Positions 1-7,589 of a stretch of DNA of 14,205 nucleotides are shown one piece after another; the stretch's first letter is position 1; every line of letters starts with the position of its first letter. Under the pieces are notes generated by a model that made no database searches, was not told the origin of the DNA, and was given only the letters and a program-made list of their open reading frames with translations. Origin of the DNA: CAJQQY01 sp964352225 (GTDB lineage Bacteria; Bacteroidota; Bacteroidia; Chitinophagales; Saprospiraceae); contig CAYGRM010000162.1 of NCBI GenBank assembly GCA_964352225.1, positions 1 through 14,205 on the forward strand, written 5' to 3'. A program made the translations under genes and the position numbers.

Positions 1-55
1 CTTTTTTAGATTCATTTAAATCAATGAAAGAAAAATCTCCATTGAAAGGAAACCC

Positions 56-84
56 AAAACTCCCCTTTAGGGGTCGGGGGTTTT
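56..84 (-). terminator. Probable terminator hairpin of the M28 peptidase gene
   Basis: AAAAC at 56-60 plus CCCC at 62-65 can pair with GGGGG at 76-80 plus TTTT at 81-84, with one bulged base. An alternative inner fold pairs CCCC (62-65) with GGGG (70-73). On the minus strand the stem ends in GTTTT just after the peptidase stop codon, which it overlaps by two bases. The U-tract is short, so the terminator call is moderate. A dispersed G/C-rich palindrome is the main alternative. Confidence 0.45.
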
Positions 85-1450
85 ACTGTCTCCTTCTCGG
101 GATCAACGTCGTAGGATACGCCACTAAACTCTCATGCCCATCTTTTCCCACAGCGACAACTCCAAACAAAAAATTATCAATCACCACATTTTTCAAAGTA
201 GCCTCTGTAACTTTTCCTACAAATTTTGAATATTGCCATTGCGGAGAAGTTGTATCTCTCCAATAAATCTTATACCCAGCCACATCCTTATCTTTTACTT
301 CTGTCCATTGCAAAGTTGTAGAAGGTTGCACCGCACCACCAATCATCACTCCTTCAGGTGCTGGCGGAGCCCAAGCCAAAGCGGCTAAATTAATGGCATT
401 CACCGCAGTTAACTTTGAAGCATATTCAAAGTTGACATGCTCGATGACATCGCCATATTTTATTCCATCTTCTTCTCGAATATCTTGATGTTGTTGGGTA
501 TAATTTTCATGAGTTTCCATGATTCGAATTCCTGCAAATCCTTCATCATTAAATGGACGATGATGTCCACCACGTCCAAATCGATCGAGTCGATAAATCA
601 TTGTGGGATTCATCATAGGCATGTAAGTTGTCGTCATTCGATGGACATAGCGAGCTAATTGTCGAGATGGTCCATCCACTTCGCCTCCGTAGAATCGATG
701 CCAAATTCTTTTTTGCTCATCAAGATCCACAGGCGTGGGTTCTGAGAAAATTCGAAAACTTCGATTATCAATCACTCCGTCAATTCCTTTGATATTTCCA
801 ATCATATCATTATTCAGAATTCCGATAATATCCCATTTTTTTTCCTTCGCTACTTTTGCCATATGCTTGCCGCCAAAGAGTCCTTGCTCTTCTCCAGACA
901 AACCCGTGTAGATGATACTGTTTTTAAATTTATACTTAGTCAAAAGTCGAGCTGCCTCAATAGTTCCTGCCATTCCTGAAGCATTATCATTAGCACCAGG
1001 TGAATCATCTTTTCCATTCAAAGGGTCAGAAATTCGAGAATCAATATCGCCAGACATGATAATGTATCGATTTGGGTGATCCAATCCTCTTTGAATCGCA
1101 ACTACATTGACGACCCAAGTATCTTTGTCAAATCTTCGATTGCCTTCTGCAGGCACAAGTGATCTTTGATAAAAAACTTCCAAGCAATCACCACAGTCTT
1201 TCGAAATTTTATCGAATTCTGCTTTGATCCAACGACGGGCTGCACCGATGCCGCGAGTTTGCGAAACCGTATCAGACAATGTATGTCGAGTTCCAAAATT
1301 GGCTAGGGTACGAATATCTTTTTCGATTCGTTCCGCAGAGGAATTTTCAATGATATCGTAAATTCTGACATCGGTTTGTGATTGTACAAAAAGAGGAAAG
1401 AGTAACATTAAAAATAATGTTATCAATAGGTTGGTTGATTGTTTTCTCAT
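83..1450 (-). CDS. Exported M28-family zinc metallopeptidase with C-terminal fibronectin-III domain
   Basis: This 455-residue protein is a predicted periplasmic or secreted aminopeptidase of family M28. Residues 1-24 form a signal peptide (basic start, leucine-rich core, cleavage near VQSQ). The catalytic domain spans about 30-355. Its metal and catalytic motifs are SGDIDSR (133-139), PGANDNASG (151-159, ligand D155), SGEEQGL (185-191, general base and ligand E187/E188), NNDMIG (213-218, ligand D215) and GGHHRPF (294-300, ligand H297). The first ligand position, usually His in GHxDS, is Asp135 here. I believe this occurs in an M28 subfamily, but I cannot verify it. Residues about 361-450 (PPAPEGV to the C-terminus) resemble a fibronectin type III domain, common on extracellular Bacteroidota hydrolases. 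The gene is divergent from the DUF3089 hydrolase at 1602, with 151 bp between them. The natural substrate is unknown. Confidence 0.9.
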   Translation of the reverse strand: MRKQSTNLLITLFLMLLFPLFVQSQTDVRIYDIIENSSAERIEKDIRTLANFGTRHTLSDTVSQTRGIGAARRWIKAEFDKISKDCGDCLEVFYQRSLVPAEGNRRFDKDTWVVNVVAIQRGLDHPNRYIIMSGDIDSRISDPLNGKDDSPGANDNASGMAGTIEAARLLTKYKFKNSIIYTGLSGEEQGLFGGKHMAKVAKEKKWDIIGILNNDMIGNIKGIDGVIDNRSFRIFSEPTPVDLDEQKRIWHRFYGGEVDGPSRQLARYVHRMTTTYMPMMNPTMIYRLDRFGRGGHHRPFNDEGFAGIRIMETHENYTQQHQDIREEDGIKYGDVIEHVNFEYASKLTAVNAINLAALAWAPPAPEGVMIGGAVQPSTTLQWTEVKDKDVAGYKIYWRDTTSPQWQYSKFVGKVTEATLKNVVIDNFLFGVVAVGKDGHESLVAYPTTLIPRRRQ

Positions 1451-1601
1451 TTAATTAAACTTTTATAAAAAATCGATTGAATTTAGTCAAAATACTTTTA
1501 AAGGTTGAACATTTCCTTTCTAAATGTGTAATTTAATTTTTTTTAATATGTTGTCTAACAAGTAGTTGAATACAAATGTTTTGGCATCGAAAAATTAATA
1601 A

Positions 1602-2813
1602 ATGGGTATCCTGAAAAAAATAAAATCCGGAATCACTAAAGCGAAAAAGAGTGCAGATAAAATAGGTCATTGGGTTGGTTTTGCGCAGCAAGTGAGACCA
1701 AGTAAAGATTTTAATGAGAATAAATTGCCTTCTCCTCCCAATTATTCGAGTAAAAAAAGTTGGGCAGCACATCCAGAAATAGATGATAAGTCAAGTTTTG
1801 TTCCTCTTGGATTGGAAAAGACCAAAGTGGAAGATTTAAAAGCCGATGTTTTCTTTATTCATCCAACCACCTATTTTGGAAATAAAAATTGGAATGCTTC
1901 CTTGAGCCATCCTGTAGCAAATACAATTGTGGATGAAATCATCATGTCGGGGCAAGCCTCTGTGTTTAATTCTTGTTGTCGAATTTTTGCTCCTCGATAT
2001 CGGCAAGCTACTTTTCATTCTTTTTTGACTTCTAGAGATAGTGGGGTGAAAGCACTTGATGTTGCCTATTCGGATGTGGCTCGTGCATTTGATTTTTTTA
2101 TCAATCATCTAAATGATGGACGACCATTTTTTATTGCAAGTCACAGCCAAGGGACTGTTCATGCAATGAGATTATTGGAAGATAAAATTGATAATACTGA
2201 TCTAGTCAAAAGAATGGTGGCTGCCTATACAATTGGGTTTGAATTTCCTAGAGTCAAATTTGAAGAAGATTTAAAAAATATCAAACCAAGTCAGAATGCC
2301 ACCGATACTCAATGTGTGATTGCTTATGATACTTATATCGAAGGTGGGCGACCGTTGACTATTCTTGATCGAACTAAACTTCCTTTTGCTCACCGAGATC
2401 CTGAGACAGGTAAAAAAGATGGAACTTGGGAATGGAAGAGTCGCTCCAAATTTGTAACATTTTCAACTAATCCAATTTCATGGAAATCAGATAATGAATT
2501 AGCGGATGCTTCTCAACATCTGGGAGCCGTCAATAATGAATATTCAGAAAGTAATTTCAAATTGGAATCTTTGCTCGATAAAGAAATTGCTGAAATTAAA
2601 ACGGCAAGATTGTCCTCTGTTTATGAAAATGAAGTTTCAGCAAGATGTGGAGAAGATGGAATTTTATATATTTCAAAACCGGTGCATCGGCAATTTAGAA
2701 TGATGTTGTTGCCAGGTGGTAATTATCATAATTATGATTACTCGTTGTTTTATATGAATTTGAGAGAGAATGCGAAAGCAAGGTTAGAGGCTTTCTTAGA
2801 AAAACATGAATAA
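1602..2813 (+). CDS. DUF3089-family alpha/beta-hydrolase
   Basis: This 403-residue protein matches the DUF3089 family, alpha/beta-hydrolase-fold proteins related to lipases and esterases. The family block begins at about residue 82 (VFFIHPTTYFG) and continues through NSCCRIFAPRYRQ (123-135). The nucleophile elbow is SHSQG at 180-184, giving Ser182. The likely catalytic His376 lies in GGNYHNYDYSLF (372-383), followed by NLREN, which closes the family domain near residue 390. No signal peptide is obvious: the N-terminus is lysine-rich (MGILKKIKSGITKAKK), suggesting a cytoplasmic or membrane-associated protein. The start is the first ATG, after an A/T-rich leader with no Shine-Dalgarno site. Substrate is unknown; ester or thioester hydrolysis is inferred from the fold. 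Confidence 0.88.
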   Translation: MGILKKIKSGITKAKKSADKIGHWVGFAQQVRPSKDFNENKLPSPPNYSSKKSWAAHPEIDDKSSFVPLGLEKTKVEDLKADVFFIHPTTYFGNKNWNASLSHPVANTIVDEIIMSGQASVFNSCCRIFAPRYRQATFHSFLTSRDSGVKALDVAYSDVARAFDFFINHLNDGRPFFIASHSQGTVHAMRLLEDKIDNTDLVKRMVAAYTIGFEFPRVKFEEDLKNIKPSQNATDTQCVIAYDTYIEGGRPLTILDRTKLPFAHRDPETGKKDGTWEWKSRSKFVTFSTNPISWKSDNELADASQHLGAVNNEYSESNFKLESLLDKEIAEIKTARLSSVYENEVSARCGEDGILYISKPVHRQFRMMLLPGGNYHNYDYSLFYMNLRENAKARLEAFLEKHE

Positions 2814-2867
2814 ATGGGAGCAGTACTACGTGCTTTAATCTTTTATAGGAAGATTATTTTTCTTACA

Positions 2868-2923
2868 AACAGGGACAGCCCGCTGGGCTTTTTTCGTCAA
2901 AGTCCACTAGGACTGTCCCCGTT
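2868..2923. repeat. Inverted pair of REP-like palindromes (third family)
   Basis: Two arms face each other. Read inward from each end, the left arm (2868-2889) is AACAGGGAC followed by hairpin AGCCC-gct-GGGCT. The right arm, reverse-complemented from 2923 to 2901, is AACGGGGAC followed by AGTCC-tagt-GGACT. The flank is 8/9 identical and the hairpin stem differs by a compensated pair (C-G against T-A). The outer GGGACAG (2872-2878) also pairs with CTGTCCC (2913-2919). The spacer is 11 nt. Part of the left arm can also act as a terminator (2877-2895). Confidence 0.6.
2877..2895 (+). terminator. Possible Rho-independent terminator after the DUF3089 gene
   Basis: A 5-bp GC-rich stem AGCCC/GGGCT with a 3-nt loop is followed by six T (2889-2894), 64 bp after the hydrolase stop codon. 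The stem is short, and the same bases form one arm of the inverted repeat at 2868-2923, so terminator and repeat are competing or combined explanations. Confidence 0.5.
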
Positions 2924-2941
2924 ATCAGCAACTCTTCCTCT

Positions 2942-2971
2942 TTTAAAAATGCGAGATGATTCATTTTTAAA
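2942..2971. repeat. Perfect 10-bp inverted repeat
   Basis: TTTAAAAATG (2942-2951) is the exact reverse complement of CATTTTTAAA (2962-2971), with a 10-nt loop. It is A/T-rich and may be a weak bidirectional terminator between the DUF3089 gene and the convergent beta-barrel gene, or a chance structure. The remaining sequence to 3057 shows no convincing gene. Confidence 0.4.
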
Positions 2972-3057
2972 CACATCGATGCAAGGCATGTGAATTTTTC
3001 TATAAATAATTAATTCAATGTGTTCATTCTAAATAGAACTGTATAGCTAGCCGTAAA

Positions 3058-3085
3058 ACGTCAAACGTTCAACGTCAAACGTTCA
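3058..3085. repeat. Heptanucleotide tandem repeat, four units
   Basis: The units are ACGTCAA, ACGTTCA, ACGTCAA and ACGTTCA: an exact 14-bp dimer present twice, with an underlying 7-bp period (ACGTYMA). It ends 13 bp from the 3' end of the beta-barrel gene. A second array with the same 7-bp period and different sequence lies at 13576-13643. Confidence 0.8.
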
Positions 3086-3098
3086 AATTATTTCTTTC

Positions 3099-3632
3099 TT
3101 AAAAACCATATCCAACTGTAAAGTTACTTTCCACCTGTGCAGGATCTAGATCTATATCCAAGGAAGCAGACAAGGCGATAGATATGCCTATTGACCATTT
3201 ATCTTTGACAAGTGTGCTCACCCCCAGTCCTGCACTTATAGAAAAGAAACTAACCTCTGCCCCTCTGTCATTATCAAACGGGTATCCTAAAGGGATTAAT
3301 TCATTCTTTGATCTTAATTGATTATAGGAAAAACCTGAAGTGAGAAAGAAACCCTTAAAAACTTGTTTAGGGTAAAATTTCACATTTGGATTGACAAAAA
3401 TACGACGATACAAGTTGCTAGTTCCATAATTAAATGTTCCACCGATGGAAAACCTTTCATTTATTTTAGCTTCTGTTCCAATACCATAAGCAATTGGTGT
3501 TTCAAAATCGTCGACATAAGAATAGGCAAAATTTCCAAGGATAAAAATTTCGGGAGAAGGATTAGTATCCTTCTGAGTAAATCCAAAGTTAGAGCAAAGT
3601 AAAAGTAGGAAAAGGGGAATTAGGTTTTTCAT
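3099..3632 (-). CDS. Small outer-membrane beta-barrel protein
   Basis: This 177-residue protein has a clear signal peptide (MKNLIPLFLLLLCSNFGFTQ, cleavage near residue 19). The mature part is made of alternating polar and hydrophobic strands with glycine and aromatic ends, for example FSIGGTFNYG, GFFLTSGFSYN, FFSISAGLGVST and WSIGISIALSAS. The chain ends in a terminal phenylalanine (VGYGF), the outer-membrane insertion signal. An eight-stranded outer-membrane barrel is the likely fold. I recognise no specific family or ligand. It lies 55 bp downstream of the minus-strand gene at 3688-4236 and may be co-transcribed with it. Confidence 0.75.
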   Translation of the reverse strand: MKNLIPLFLLLLCSNFGFTQKDTNPSPEIFILGNFAYSYVDDFETPIAYGIGTEAKINERFSIGGTFNYGTSNLYRRIFVNPNVKFYPKQVFKGFFLTSGFSYNQLRSKNELIPLGYPFDNDRGAEVSFFSISAGLGVSTLVKDKWSIGISIALSASLDIDLDPAQVESNFTVGYGF

Positions 3633-3687
3633 AAGATAATTTTTTGATAGAAAAATGTATTTAATTTTATTTCAAAAGGTCATTAAT

Positions 3688-4236
3688 TTAATTGTAAACT
3701 ATAGCTACAACCTCAACAATAATTCTCAAGTTTTTTAAGTCATTGTTATTTTCAATTCCAAGATAGATCGTCTCCTGATCTATATCTTCTGTGCTTAGAT
3801 AGCCTGCTCGAGATTTATTATTGATAAACTTCTCTTGGTAATAGTAAGATCCGCAATTATTGAATGCCTGAATATTCTCATTGCCATTGATTAAGTATAA
3901 ATTAAAACTTTGATTGGTGCCGTCAGGTTTTATGTAATCCACAATCTTGGTTGGTTCATATTTTTTAGATAAAAAATCCACCTCTTTTAAAAGTGTTTTT
4001 TGAGGAGACTTAAAGTTTGATTTTTTAACTGTTCTAACGGAGTAGATGATACCTTTTGAATTTTCAGGTAATTCGATAGGGATAAATTCTTTGTTATTAC
4101 ATTCCCATTTTTTCAAGGTAGATTTAATATGAATACTTTTTGGTTCGTCTTCAAATACCTCTATGAATGAAGGGACTGATTCAGTATTTAGCGTGTAGGA
4201 ACAAATTAAGAAACAGAGTGAAGTAATGAAATTCAT
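3688..4236 (-). CDS. Exported protein of unknown function
   Basis: This 182-residue protein begins MNFITSLCFLICSYTLN, a probable signal peptide, though the cleavage site is not clear and no convincing lipobox follows. The mature part is rich in Asn, Lys, Glu and Ile, with predicted beta strands and two cysteines (in KKWECNN and NNCGSYYY) that could form a disulfide in the periplasm. I recognise no domain. It lies upstream of the beta-barrel gene on the same strand with a 55-bp gap, so a two-gene operon of envelope proteins is plausible. No TAnnTTTG promoter is visible upstream. Confidence 0.6.
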   Translation of the reverse strand: MNFITSLCFLICSYTLNTESVPSFIEVFEDEPKSIHIKSTLKKWECNNKEFIPIELPENSKGIIYSVRTVKKSNFKSPQKTLLKEVDFLSKKYEPTKIVDYIKPDGTNQSFNLYLINGNENIQAFNNCGSYYYQEKFINNKSRAGYLSTEDIDQETIYLGIENNNDLKNLRIIVEVVAIVYN

Positions 4237-4394
4237 GATTAATTGTTTTGTTGATGAATGATTTACAACAAGACAATTCGGTTTTATTTTTCCCCTATGC
4301 AGAATAAAAAAATGAAATTTTTTAAATTTTATTGGGAACTGTTAAGATAAATGACTTAAGTTTAAATATTAATAATATTCAAAAAACAAAAGAT

Positions 4395-5047
4395 ATGAAT
4401 ACTAAAAAAATTCTCTTTCTCTTTCTTATTTCAACAATTGCATTTTTGAGTACTGCAAAAAAGATGATGATAGTTCTGATTCGGATTCTTTTTACCAACA
4501 AATTTCAGATGAAACATTGAAGTGGATCCAAAGCTATGAGGCAGAGGATCAAGAAATTGTGTACGTCAATGCATCAAATGATACCACTAGATTAACTGTG
4601 AATTATATAAGTGATTTGGGAACGCCTACCTATATTGATTGCACTCGCGAAAACGAAACTGTTCAATGTGATTATAAAACTGTAAGTATTAATTTCCCTG
4701 ATGAATTTGATCCTCCAAATAAAAAGATGAATTTGACGATAGCACTCATTGCTAATTATGATGTCCGAATTATGCCTACATCAGGCGGACTAGTTTTATC
4801 TGCAGGAAGATTAAATGATGAAACTAAGGAAGTCAAAACAGAAAGTGAAACACACTTCCAAACTTCCTATTCAGCTAATTATGATTTTTTAGGAAATACT
4901 TACGAAGTTGTTATTATCAATACTTTAACTACAGAGAACTTACCTACGGGCGGTTCAGTTCCACCTAAGAGTATGGTATTTGCCAAAGAAGGAGGTATTT
5001 TGACTTGGGATGATTATGATGGGGTGACGTGGAATTTGGTTCAGTAG
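4395..5047 (+). CDS. Lipoprotein-like exported protein, frame broken near the signal-peptide end
   Basis: Translation from ATG 4395 gives a good signal sequence (MNTKKILFLFLISTIAFLST), but that frame stops at 4518-4520. The frame one base back is open from TGC at 4454 to the stop at 5045-5047 and begins CKKDDDSSDSDSFYQQ, a typical Bacteroidota lipoprotein start (lipid Cys plus acidic/serine linker). Joining them gives about 217 residues. No usable start exists in the downstream frame between the TAA at 4403 and Met at 4517, and starting at 4517 would leave the protein unexported. Either one T was lost at 4454 (ACT-TGC read as ACTGC), or the ribosome slips -1 on A_AAA_AAG at 4457-4463, which is in the right phase. 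The mature part is beta-rich and ends GGILTWDDYDGVTWNLVQ; I recognise no named family. The gene converges on 5111-5737 with a shared terminator. Confidence 0.7.
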
Positions 5048-5064
5048 ATTTTCTTTGAAAAAAA

Positions 5065-5099
5065 GGTTGAAGAAAATTTCTACATAATTTTCTTCAACC
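5065..5099. terminator. Bidirectional terminator between convergent genes
   Basis: A perfect 14-bp stem, GGTTGAAGAAAATT (5065-5078) against AATTTTCTTCAACC (5086-5099), has a 7-nt loop. A run of A precedes it and a T-rich stretch follows, so it can work in both directions for the lipoprotein gene (plus) and the exported protein gene (minus). Confidence 0.8.
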
Positions 5100-5110
5100 A
5101 TTCTTCTATT

Positions 5111-5737
5111 TTATTTCTTTTGGAAAACTAAAAATGCCTCTTTAAATTTTTCAAAATTAGTTTTTGCATTTTCTCCAATTAACATAAGTTCTATTTTTGG
5201 ATTAAATCGTCCCAGTCTTCCAGACATGAATTCTCGCCATAAAAAGTTTTCCATCAAAGCATTTTTTCCATCACTTTTAATCGTCATGATTGATTCACCT
5301 TTGTTCTTTTTATTAAAAGTAAAATCAATCGTGTCAGTCAAATCGATCAAAACAAATCCTCGATATGAATTAGTAGTTTGTCCAGCTTCCAATGTATCTA
5401 AAGAATGTCTTTGAGCCACATCAAAAAGAATTAAAAAATCCTCAACAGATTGCTCCTGTTGTTTCCCCCATTCGTCTAGACGATTTTGTGCCCACCCTTT
5501 TTTCATTTCGAAATAAAAAGTCTCTTCATCTTCTGGTGTGTTTTTATCTCTTTTTGCAAATTCATCTGAATGATCTGTACAATGATTTTGAGAGGAATGA
5601 TAAATACAAAAACCGATGTCGTGAGCAGCATTTTTTAAAAGAATAAAAGAAGAATCTTGCGTTGCTAATTTTTCATTTTGACAAAAAGAAAAATTAGAAA
5701 GAAAAAGCGAAAAGAAAATGATAAGATTGATTTTCAT
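5111..5737 (-). CDS. Exported protein of unknown function
   Basis: I chose the ATG at 5735-5737 because it begins a clean signal peptide, MKINLIIFFSLFLSNFSFCQ, giving 208 residues. Upstream in-frame starts at 5782 and 5917 would bury that peptide, and 5917 would run into the divergent dehydrogenase gene. The mature part has a cysteine/histidine-rich stretch (HDIGFCIYHSSQNHCTDHSDEF, about residues 39-60) that could bind metal or form a disulfide. It then has a glutamine/glutamate-rich helix (MKKGWAQNRLDEWGKQQEQ) and a C-terminal lysine-rich helix. I recognise no family. It is divergent from the short-chain dehydrogenase with 137 bp between them. Confidence 0.65.
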   Translation of the reverse strand: MKINLIIFFSLFLSNFSFCQNEKLATQDSSFILLKNAAHDIGFCIYHSSQNHCTDHSDEFAKRDKNTPEDEETFYFEMKKGWAQNRLDEWGKQQEQSVEDFLILFDVAQRHSLDTLEAGQTTNSYRGFVLIDLTDTIDFTFNKKNKGESIMTIKSDGKNALMENFLWREFMSGRLGRFNPKIELMLIGENAKTNFEKFKEAFLVFQKK

Positions 5738-5874
5738 AAAAGTGTTTTTGAAAGAACGTACGATAAAGTTTTTAATTTTCATTTTATCTGATTTTATTTT
5801 GATGCAAAAATCCTCCTCACCCTCTCTAAAATTTCTTATTATTGACCCAAGAATTTTCAAAGAAAAAAATACGA

Positions 5875-6669
5875 ATGAAAGATTTAAAAAATAAGATTGT
5901 TTGGATAACGGGTGCATCTGATGGAATAGGAAAAGAAATGGCTATTCAAATGGCAAAAGAAGGAGCAAAAATTATTTTGACTGCAAGGAATGTAGAAAAA
6001 TTAAATGCGGTAAAAGATAGTTTGGATGGAGACGGTCATTTGATTTATCCGATGGATTTGTTGGATGCAGATGCAATTCCAAATGGAGCAAAAGAAGTAT
6101 TGACAAAAGTCGGCGCAGTCGATATTTTAGTAAACAATGCAGGCGTATCTCAAAGATCGTTAGCCAAAGATACTTTGATAGAAGTGGATCGGAAAATAAT
6201 GGAATTAGATCATTTTGCAGTAGTGGCTTTAACCAAAGCAGTACTACCAAAAATGATAGAAAGAAAGAGTGGATTGATAGTGACCATAAGTAGTGTCGCT
6301 GGAAAAATGGGTGTTCCCATGAGAACTGCGTACTGTGCTGCGAAACACGCCGTGATTGGTTTTATGGATGCCTTGAGGGCGGAAGTTCATGCAGATAATA
6401 TCAAGGTCATGATGGTGACCCCTGGTTCTGTCAAGACCAATATTTCTATCAATGCATTAGAAGGTGATGGTAAAAAACATAATGTAACGGATCCTTTGAT
6501 TGCAAATGGAATTCCGGTTGAAGTATGTGTAAAAAAAATAATCAGAGGCATCAAAAATAATACTCCAGAACTTTTAATTGCAGATGGTAAAGCTTCTCTT
6601 GCAGTTTATTTGAGACGTTTTTTTCCTCGCCTTTTATTTAAAATGATGACCAAGTTGCAAACAACCTAG
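5875..6669 (+). CDS. Short-chain dehydrogenase/reductase (classical SDR, DHRS7-like)
   Basis: This 264-residue classical SDR should carry out NAD(P)-dependent carbonyl/alcohol redox in the cytoplasm. It has the nucleotide-binding TGASDGIG at 12-19, NNAG at 87-90, catalytic Ser140, Tyr153 and Lys157 (YCAAK), and PG at 183-184 followed by the substrate loop. The helix-4 motif that usually carries the fourth catalytic residue (NxFG) reads LDHFAVV, putting Asp at position 112 where Asn is expected. The C-terminus is basic and hydrophobic (VYLRRFFPRLLFKMM), which may associate with membrane as in DHRS7-type enzymes. ATG 5875 is preferred over a TTG at 5842 because the Rossmann strand starts a few residues in. 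The substrate is unknown. A second SDR gene follows 108 bp downstream. Confidence 0.88.
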   Translation: MKDLKNKIVWITGASDGIGKEMAIQMAKEGAKIILTARNVEKLNAVKDSLDGDGHLIYPMDLLDADAIPNGAKEVLTKVGAVDILVNNAGVSQRSLAKDTLIEVDRKIMELDHFAVVALTKAVLPKMIERKSGLIVTISSVAGKMGVPMRTAYCAAKHAVIGFMDALRAEVHADNIKVMMVTPGSVKTNISINALEGDGKKHNVTDPLIANGIPVEVCVKKIIRGIKNNTPELLIADGKASLAVYLRRFFPRLLFKMMTKLQTT

Positions 6670-6777
6670 GTCATTCTTAAACTACTTTATCAAGTTTAGA
6701 TTTTATTCTGGAGACTTTTGTAAACAGGATTCAGTACGATAAAGTATATTCATTTTTTCAATAAATAAATAAATAAA

Positions 6778-7569
6778 ATGACCAATTTAGAAATTACAAA
6801 TCTATTCTCAGTAAAAGGTAAAACGGTTTTGATCACAGGTGGTTCGAGAGGAATCGGATTGATGATGGCATCTACTTTTGTAAAAAATGGAGCCAAGGTT
6901 TATATCTCTTCTCGTAACGCTGAGGTGTGCCAAGCAGTCGAAGCAGAGTTGAGCAAAGTAGGAGATTGCATTGCGATACCAGCCGATCTTTCCACTACGG
7001 AAGGACAACAAAAACTAGTTGCAGAAATCAAAGCAAAAGAAGATTCTTTAGACGTTTTAATTAATAATGCGGGTGCCAACTGGAGTGCTCCTTTCTCTGA
7101 ATATCCTGAGAAAGGATATGACAAAGTGATGGAAATCAATATGAAACCGATCTTCTTTTTGACCCAAATGTTGTTGCCTTTATTGGAAAAATCAGCAAGT
7201 CTGGAATCACCTGCGAGAGTAATAAATATTGGTTCGATTGATGGTCTAAGAGTTTCGCAAATTGATAATTCCGCTTATGGAATGAGTAAAGCAGCTGTGC
7301 ACCATTTGACCAAAATATTAGCTATCAAATTTGCAGGGAAAGGCATTACAGTCAATGCAATAGCACCTGGCCCATTTCCAAGTAAAATGACAAAAACTAT
7401 GTTGGATCAAGCGCAGGCAATGGTTGAAGGAGTCAACCCCATGAAGCGAATTGGTAGAGCTGGTGACATGGGAGGTATTGCCGTATTTTTGGCTTCCGAT
7501 GCAGGATCTTATTTGAATGGTGCAATTATTCCAGTTGATGGAGGAATGCATTTGATGTCGGCGATGTAG
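6778..7569 (+). CDS. Short-chain dehydrogenase/reductase, RhlG/3-oxoacyl-ACP reductase-like
   Basis: This 263-residue SDR carries TGGSRGIG (20-27), NNAG (96-99), Asn121 (MEINMK), Ser153 (NIGSIDG), Tyr167 and Lys171 (YGMSK), and the closing motif IPVDGGM (251-257). All four catalytic-tetrad residues are present. The segment from FSEYPEKGYDKVMEINMK through FFLTQMLLPLL and RVINIGSIDG resembles RhlG-type NADPH-dependent beta-ketoacyl reductases, so reduction of a 3-oxoacyl or related carbonyl substrate is likely. No rhamnolipid genes are nearby, so the rhamnolipid role should not be assumed. The leader before ATG is a run of TAAA units (about 6762-6777), an A-rich translation-initiation region usual for the phylum. 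A terminator follows directly. Confidence 0.88.
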   Translation: MTNLEITNLFSVKGKTVLITGGSRGIGLMMASTFVKNGAKVYISSRNAEVCQAVEAELSKVGDCIAIPADLSTTEGQQKLVAEIKAKEDSLDVLINNAGANWSAPFSEYPEKGYDKVMEINMKPIFFLTQMLLPLLEKSASLESPARVINIGSIDGLRVSQIDNSAYGMSKAAVHHLTKILAIKFAGKGITVNAIAPGPFPSKMTKTMLDQAQAMVEGVNPMKRIGRAGDMGGIAVFLASDAGSYLNGAIIPVDGGMHLMSAM

Positions 7570-7589
7570 ATTATAATCAATTAATAATG

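Noticed and set aside
2814..2993. A 59-codon open frame starting right after the DUF3089 stop (TAA-ATG)
   Set aside because: It runs straight through the inverted repeat at 2868-2923 and the 10-bp stem at 2942-2971. Its product is low in complexity and resembles no known protein.
4517..5047. An independent gene starting at ATG 4517
   Set aside because: The same frame is open back to 4454 and begins with a typical lipoprotein linker, and a signal peptide sits just upstream in the other frame. The ATG at 4517 is more likely an internal methionine of a frame-broken gene.
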